Below are positions 35,327-38,412 of a DNA stretch of 38,412 nt, piece by piece (the first letter of the stretch is position 1; every line of letters starts with the position of its first letter). The position numbers and the translations under genes were made by a program. The notes under the pieces were generated by a model that did no database searches, was not told the DNA's origin, and saw nothing but the letters and a program-made list of their open reading frames with translations. The stretch is from Dehalococcoidia bacterium (GTDB taxonomy: Bacteria > Chloroflexota > Dehalococcoidia > Tepidiformales > Tepidiformaceae), in contig JAJDUR010000013.1 in assembly GCA_022826585.1 (NCBI GenBank), positions 1 through 38,412 of the forward strand, read 5' to 3'.

Positions 35327-36613
35327 ATGCGCGTACTCCATTTCGCTGATCTCCACATCGGTGTCGAGCTGTACGGAGAGCCCCTCCCCGGGAAGCCCTG
35401 GTCGACGCGCATGCAGGACTTCCTCGACGCCTTCGACTACCTCATCGGCTACGCCCTCGAGGAGCGTGTCGACGCCGTCATCTTCGCCGGCGACGCCTAC
35501 AAGGCCCGCGAGCCCAGCCAGACGCACCAGCGCGAGTTCGCCCGGCGCATCCGCCGCCTGAGCGAGGCCGGTATCGCGACGTTCCTCCTCGTCGGCAACC
35601 ACGACCTCCCCAACGCCGAATCCCGCGCCCACGCCCTCGAGATCTTCCGCACCCTCGACGTGCCCAACGTCACCGTCGGCGATGCGGCCTGGTTCCAGCG
35701 CGAGGGCCACGTCCCCCAGGTCCTCGAGACCCGCGCGGGGCCGCTGCAGGTCGCATTCGTGCCCTGGCCCCAGGTCTCCCACCTGCTCGCGAACAGCGAG
35801 GAGGCGGAGAGCGCGTCCATCGAGCAGCTCTACAAGCTCATCGAACGCGCCATCTCCGACCTCGTGGCCGCGCAGGCCGAGCACATCGACCCTGAGATCC
35901 CGTCCATCCTCACCTGTCACCTGCCCCTCAGCGACCAGCTCGTCGCCGAGAACAGCGGCAGCGAGCTCTGGATGCAGAGCGGCACGGTCCCCCGTGTCCC
36001 CCTGAGCGCCCTCCACATGGACCAATTCGATTATGTCGCGCTTGGCCACCACCACAACGCCATGCAGCTGAACGCCCACCCGCCCTGCTGGTACTCCGGC
36101 GCCGTCCAGGAGGTCGACTTCGGCGACGCCCGCATACCCAAGGGCTTTCTGACCCTGGAGTTCGACACTTCGAAGCCCCGTGGCGAGCGCCTCTCCGGAG
36201 ATGGCGCGCCCCGGATGCAGGCGGCTCCCAACAGCCGGCCCTTCGTCAGCATCGCCGTCAAACCCCGCGAGGCCGACCCCAACGAGGAGGTGTTCGCCGC
36301 CATCGGCAAGCACGACCTCGCCGACGCCATCGTGCGCGTCGAGATCCACGTCGATCGCGATCAGGAAGCGCTGCTCAGGCTTTCCGAAGCGCGAAGAGCA
36401 CTCGCAGACGCCCACGTCATCGCCGGCATCCGCACCATCCTGCCCGAGGACAGCCGCTCGCCGCTGCCGCCCAACATCCAGCCCGACGCCTCCTCCCCCA
36501 TCGAGACGCTTGACACGTACCTCAAGCTGCGGGATGTCGCCGACGAGCGCCGCGCCCGCCTGCTCGCCGCCGCCACCGAGATCATCGAGGAGAGCGAAGC
36601 CGTTGGCGCCTGA
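35327..36613 (+). CDS. sbcD: SbcD/Mre11-family nuclease subunit, first copy
   Basis: This 428-residue calcineurin-like metallophosphoesterase has all two-metal motifs: Asp8 and His10 (HFADLHIG), Asp56 (FAGDAYKAR), GNHD (90-93), His198 (LTCHLPLS) and GHHH (240-243). A C-terminal capping part includes PCWYSGAVQEVDFGDARIPKGF and the sequence that in SbcD/Mre11 contacts the Rad50 coiled coil. SbcD cuts DNA ends and hairpins together with SbcC. The ATG at 35327 follows the -10 by 8 nt; a GTG 6 bp earlier is also in frame. A second phosphoesterase gene overlaps its end by 11 bp, then sbcC follows. This copy has the complete catalytic site and the typical SbcD length. Confidence 0.93.
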   Translation: MRVLHFADLHIGVELYGEPLPGKPWSTRMQDFLDAFDYLIGYALEERVDAVIFAGDAYKAREPSQTHQREFARRIRRLSEAGIATFLLVGNHDLPNAESRAHALEIFRTLDVPNVTVGDAAWFQREGHVPQVLETRAGPLQVAFVPWPQVSHLLANSEEAESASIEQLYKLIERAISDLVAAQAEHIDPEIPSILTCHLPLSDQLVAENSGSELWMQSGTVPRVPLSALHMDQFDYVALGHHHNAMQLNAHPPCWYSGAVQEVDFGDARIPKGFLTLEFDTSKPRGERLSGDGAPRMQAAPNSRPFVSIAVKPREADPNEEVFAAIGKHDLADAIVRVEIHVDRDQEALLRLSEARRALADAHVIAGIRTILPEDSRSPLPPNIQPDASSPIETLDTYLKLRDVADERRARLLAAATEIIEESEAVGA

Positions 36614-37370
36614 TCCCCGTCCCCTGCGGCTCGTGCACACCTCCGACGTGCACCTCGGCGCCTACTCGTCCAGCCCGCGCGGCCGCGAGGAGCCCCGCGG
36701 CCGCCGCCTCGAGGCCGGCTTCGAAGCCGTCATCGACCTCGCCGTGGGCTCCCATGCCGACGCGCTCCTGATCGCCGGGGACTTCTTCGACCACGCCCGT
36801 ATCGACGAGGGTGTCGTCGCCTTCGCCACCGACCAGATCAACCGCTTCCCCGGCGAGACCGTCCTCCTCCCCGGCAACCACGATCCCATCGGGCGCCACG
36901 GCCCCCACGAGCGGCACGACCTCGAGGCCCTCTCGCCGCGCCTCCGCATCGTTCGCAACCCCGAGGGCGAGTTCCTCGACTTCCCCGCCCTCGACCTCGC
37001 CGTCTGGGGCCGCGCCATCACCGTCGACGTGCTCGAACGTCCCCTCGCCGCCCCTCCACCCCGCCGCGAGGAGCGCGCCTGGAACGTCGCCATCGCCCAC
37101 GGACACTCGGTCGCCGAGGACGCCCAGCTGGAGCGCTCCCTGCGCATCACACCGGACCACCTCGCCGAGAGCGCCCAGTGGGAGTACATCGCCCTCGGCC
37201 ACTGGGACGTCCACAGCGACGTGAGCGAGGGCGGCGCCACCGCCGTCTACTCCGGATCGCCCGCCTCCCTCGGTGATGTCGGCTACGGCGTCGCCGTCGT
37301 CGTCGACCTGGACGCCTCGGGCGTGCGCTGGCACGCCCACCGCCTCGATCCCGCGGAGACCTCCCCGTGA
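36603..37370 (+). CDS. Second Mre11-type metallophosphoesterase, short
   Basis: This 255-residue calcineurin-like phosphoesterase has Asp15/His17 (VHTSDVHLG), Asp60 (IAGDFFDH), GNHD (91-94) and AHGH (165-168). The last motif reads GHWD (199-202) where the family has GHxH, so one expected metal-binding His is Asp or is shifted by two residues to His204 (GHWDVH). It lacks the C-terminal capping domain of the first copy. The TTG start at 36603 overlaps the first sbcD stop by 11 bp, and its own stop overlaps the sbcC GTG by 4 bp. It may be a second nuclease subunit of the SbcC complex or a regulatory partner. Confidence 0.85.
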   Translation: MAPDPRPLRLVHTSDVHLGAYSSSPRGREEPRGRRLEAGFEAVIDLAVGSHADALLIAGDFFDHARIDEGVVAFATDQINRFPGETVLLPGNHDPIGRHGPHERHDLEALSPRLRIVRNPEGEFLDFPALDLAVWGRAITVDVLERPLAAPPPRREERAWNVAIAHGHSVAEDAQLERSLRITPDHLAESAQWEYIALGHWDVHSDVSEGGATAVYSGSPASLGDVGYGVAVVVDLDASGVRWHAHRLDPAETSP

Positions 37371-38412
37371 TCCCCCGCCGCCTCCGCCTCCGAAACTTCA
37401 TCTCCTACCGCGACTGCGAGCTCGACTTCTCCCCCCTCCACCTCGCCACCCTCGCCGGCAAGAACGGTGACGGGAAGTCCGCCCTCCTCGACGCCATCAC
37501 GTGGGCCCTCTGGGGTGAGGCCCGCGGGCGCGTCGAGGACGACCGCATCCGCCACGGGGCCGACGACATGCGCGTCGAGCTTGACTTCGACGTCGACAGC
37601 GACCGCTACCGCGTCATCCGCAAGCGCACCCGCGAAAGGCGCGACGTTTCAGGTAAGCGCATCCGGGGAGGCGTCGGTTCGGTCGAGTTCTTCCAGATCG
37701 ATGGCCAGGGCGGCCTCCGCCCCATCACCGGCGGCACCTCGCGCGAGACCCAGGCCGAGCTGAACCGCCGCGTCCACATGGACCACCAGACCTTCATCAA
37801 CAGCGTCTTCCTCGTCCAGGGCCGCTCCAACGAATTCACCGTGCAGACCCCGTCGAGGCGCAAGGAGGTCCTCCGCAAGGTCCTCGGCCTTGAACGCTAC
37901 GAGGAGCTCTCCCGGCACGCCCACGAGCGCCGCCGCACGGCCGAGGCCGACGCCGCCATCGAGGAGCGCTTCATCGGCGACGACGAGGAGCGCCTCGCCG
38001 AAGTCCCCGCCGTCGAGGAGGCCCTGGAACAGGTGTCCGCCGCGCGCAAGGCTGTCCGCCTGCAACTGGAGGGCGAGGAGAAAGAGCTCGCCGAGCTCCG
38101 CCTCGCCGCCACCGAGCGCGAACGCCGCGAGCGGGCCGTCGTCGAGGCGCGCGACCGCCTCGACGATCGGGAAGCGGCGGTCGCCCGCCGGACCGAGGCC
38201 ATCGCCGGCCTCGAACGTGACCTCGCCACCGTGCGTGAGACCCTCGACCATGCCCCGGAGATCGAGGAGCGCTACGAGCAGCTGGGCCTCGCCCGCGACG
38301 ACGAACGCGACCTCGCCGCCCTCGCCCTCCGCGCCGGCGAGGTCGAGAGCGCCGTCACGGCCGCCGACAGCGAGATCGCGCAGGAGCGCAGGGCCATCGA
38401 GACCGCTATCGC
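37367..38412 (+). CDS. sbcC: SbcC/Rad50-like ATPase, N-terminal part (runs off window)
   Basis: The first 348 residues of an SMC-like ATPase are visible, to the end of the window. It begins RRLRLRNFISYRDCELDF, the usual Rad50/SbcC strand, then Walker A GKNGDGKS (31-38) and SALLDAITWALWGEARG. A Q-loop-like region follows with FINSVFLVQGRSNEFTVQTPSRRKEVLRKVLGLERYEEL, the signature of the SbcC N-terminal lobe, then a long charged coiled coil. With SbcD it clamps and resects DNA ends. The GTG start overlaps the preceding TGA. The zinc hook, Walker B and C-terminal lobe lie beyond the window. Confidence 0.94.
   Translation, partial: MIPRRLRLRNFISYRDCELDFSPLHLATLAGKNGDGKSALLDAITWALWGEARGRVEDDRIRHGADDMRVELDFDVDSDRYRVIRKRTRERRDVSGKRIRGGVGSVEFFQIDGQGGLRPITGGTSRETQAELNRRVHMDHQTFINSVFLVQGRSNEFTVQTPSRRKEVLRKVLGLERYEELSRHAHERRRTAEADAAIEERFIGDDEERLAEVPAVEEALEQVSAARKAVRLQLEGEEKELAELRLAATERERRERAVVEARDRLDDREAAVARRTEAIAGLERDLATVRETLDHAPEIEERYEQLGLARDDERDLAALALRAGEVESAVTAADSEIAQERRAIETAI

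Overview
The window is a very GC-rich bacterial chromosome segment with densely packed genes, many GTG/TTG starts and 1-17 bp overlaps. Gene content is chromosomal housekeeping: MEP isoprenoid genes dxs and ispG, smpB-ssrA, glmS, ppdK, dgt, dnaG, cysS, sbcD/sbcC. Together with a tandem CaiB/BaiF CoA-transferase, paired SDRs and a glmS ribozyme, this fits a Chloroflexota bacterium of the Dehalococcoidia type. That placement is inference from gene flavour only. I see no tRNA or rRNA gene, insertion sequence, prophage or CRISPR array.

Layout. 1-3.6 kb: 3' end of gltD, convergent with a dxs-prenyl diphosphate synthase operon. 3.6-5.5 kb: OmpR-type two-component system. 5.7-6.4 kb: vapBC toxin-antitoxin with ATATGGG repeats in its promoter. 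6.5-9.3 kb: a beta-propeller protein and a secreted S41/PDZ protease. 9.4-11.0 kb: smpB, the tmRNA gene (tag AEDRELALAA), a 63-aa zinc-ribbon-like protein and a DinB-fold protein. 11.0-15.1 kb (minus strand): ispG, then csoR-copZ-copA copper export with a 17-bp inverted-repeat operator. 15.2-16.3 kb: nfo and a small partner gene. 16.3-22.5 kb: glmS behind a consensus-like promoter and a glmS self-cleaving ribozyme, then ppdK-dgt. 22.5-26.2 kb: membrane-anchored SH3b/CARDB-like protein and dnaG. 26.2-30.3 kb: cysteinyl-tRNA synthetase with MshC-like traits, a small membrane protein and a tandem-fused CoA-transferase. 30.4-32.8 kb: a tight four-gene operon of two DUF1538 membrane proteins, a divergent PII-like protein and a CBS-pair protein. 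32.8-34.4 kb: two overlapping SDR genes. 34.4-35.3 kb: a lower-GC orphan resembling CoiA/PD-(D/E)XK nucleases. 35.3-38.4 kb: two successive Mre11/SbcD-type nucleases and the start of sbcC, which runs off the window.

The best candidate for an undescribed system is the DUF1538-DUF1538-PII-CBS operon. It looks like a two-subunit membrane carrier or channel with two soluble, potentially nucleotide-sensing regulators, and the PII lacks the usual modified tyrosine. A second theme is promoter architecture. At least seven genes have a TAnnnT-like -10 hexamer ending only 6-8 nt before the start codon, which predicts leaderless mRNAs. Other genes have ordinary TTGnnn-16/17-TAnnnT promoters with longer leaders.
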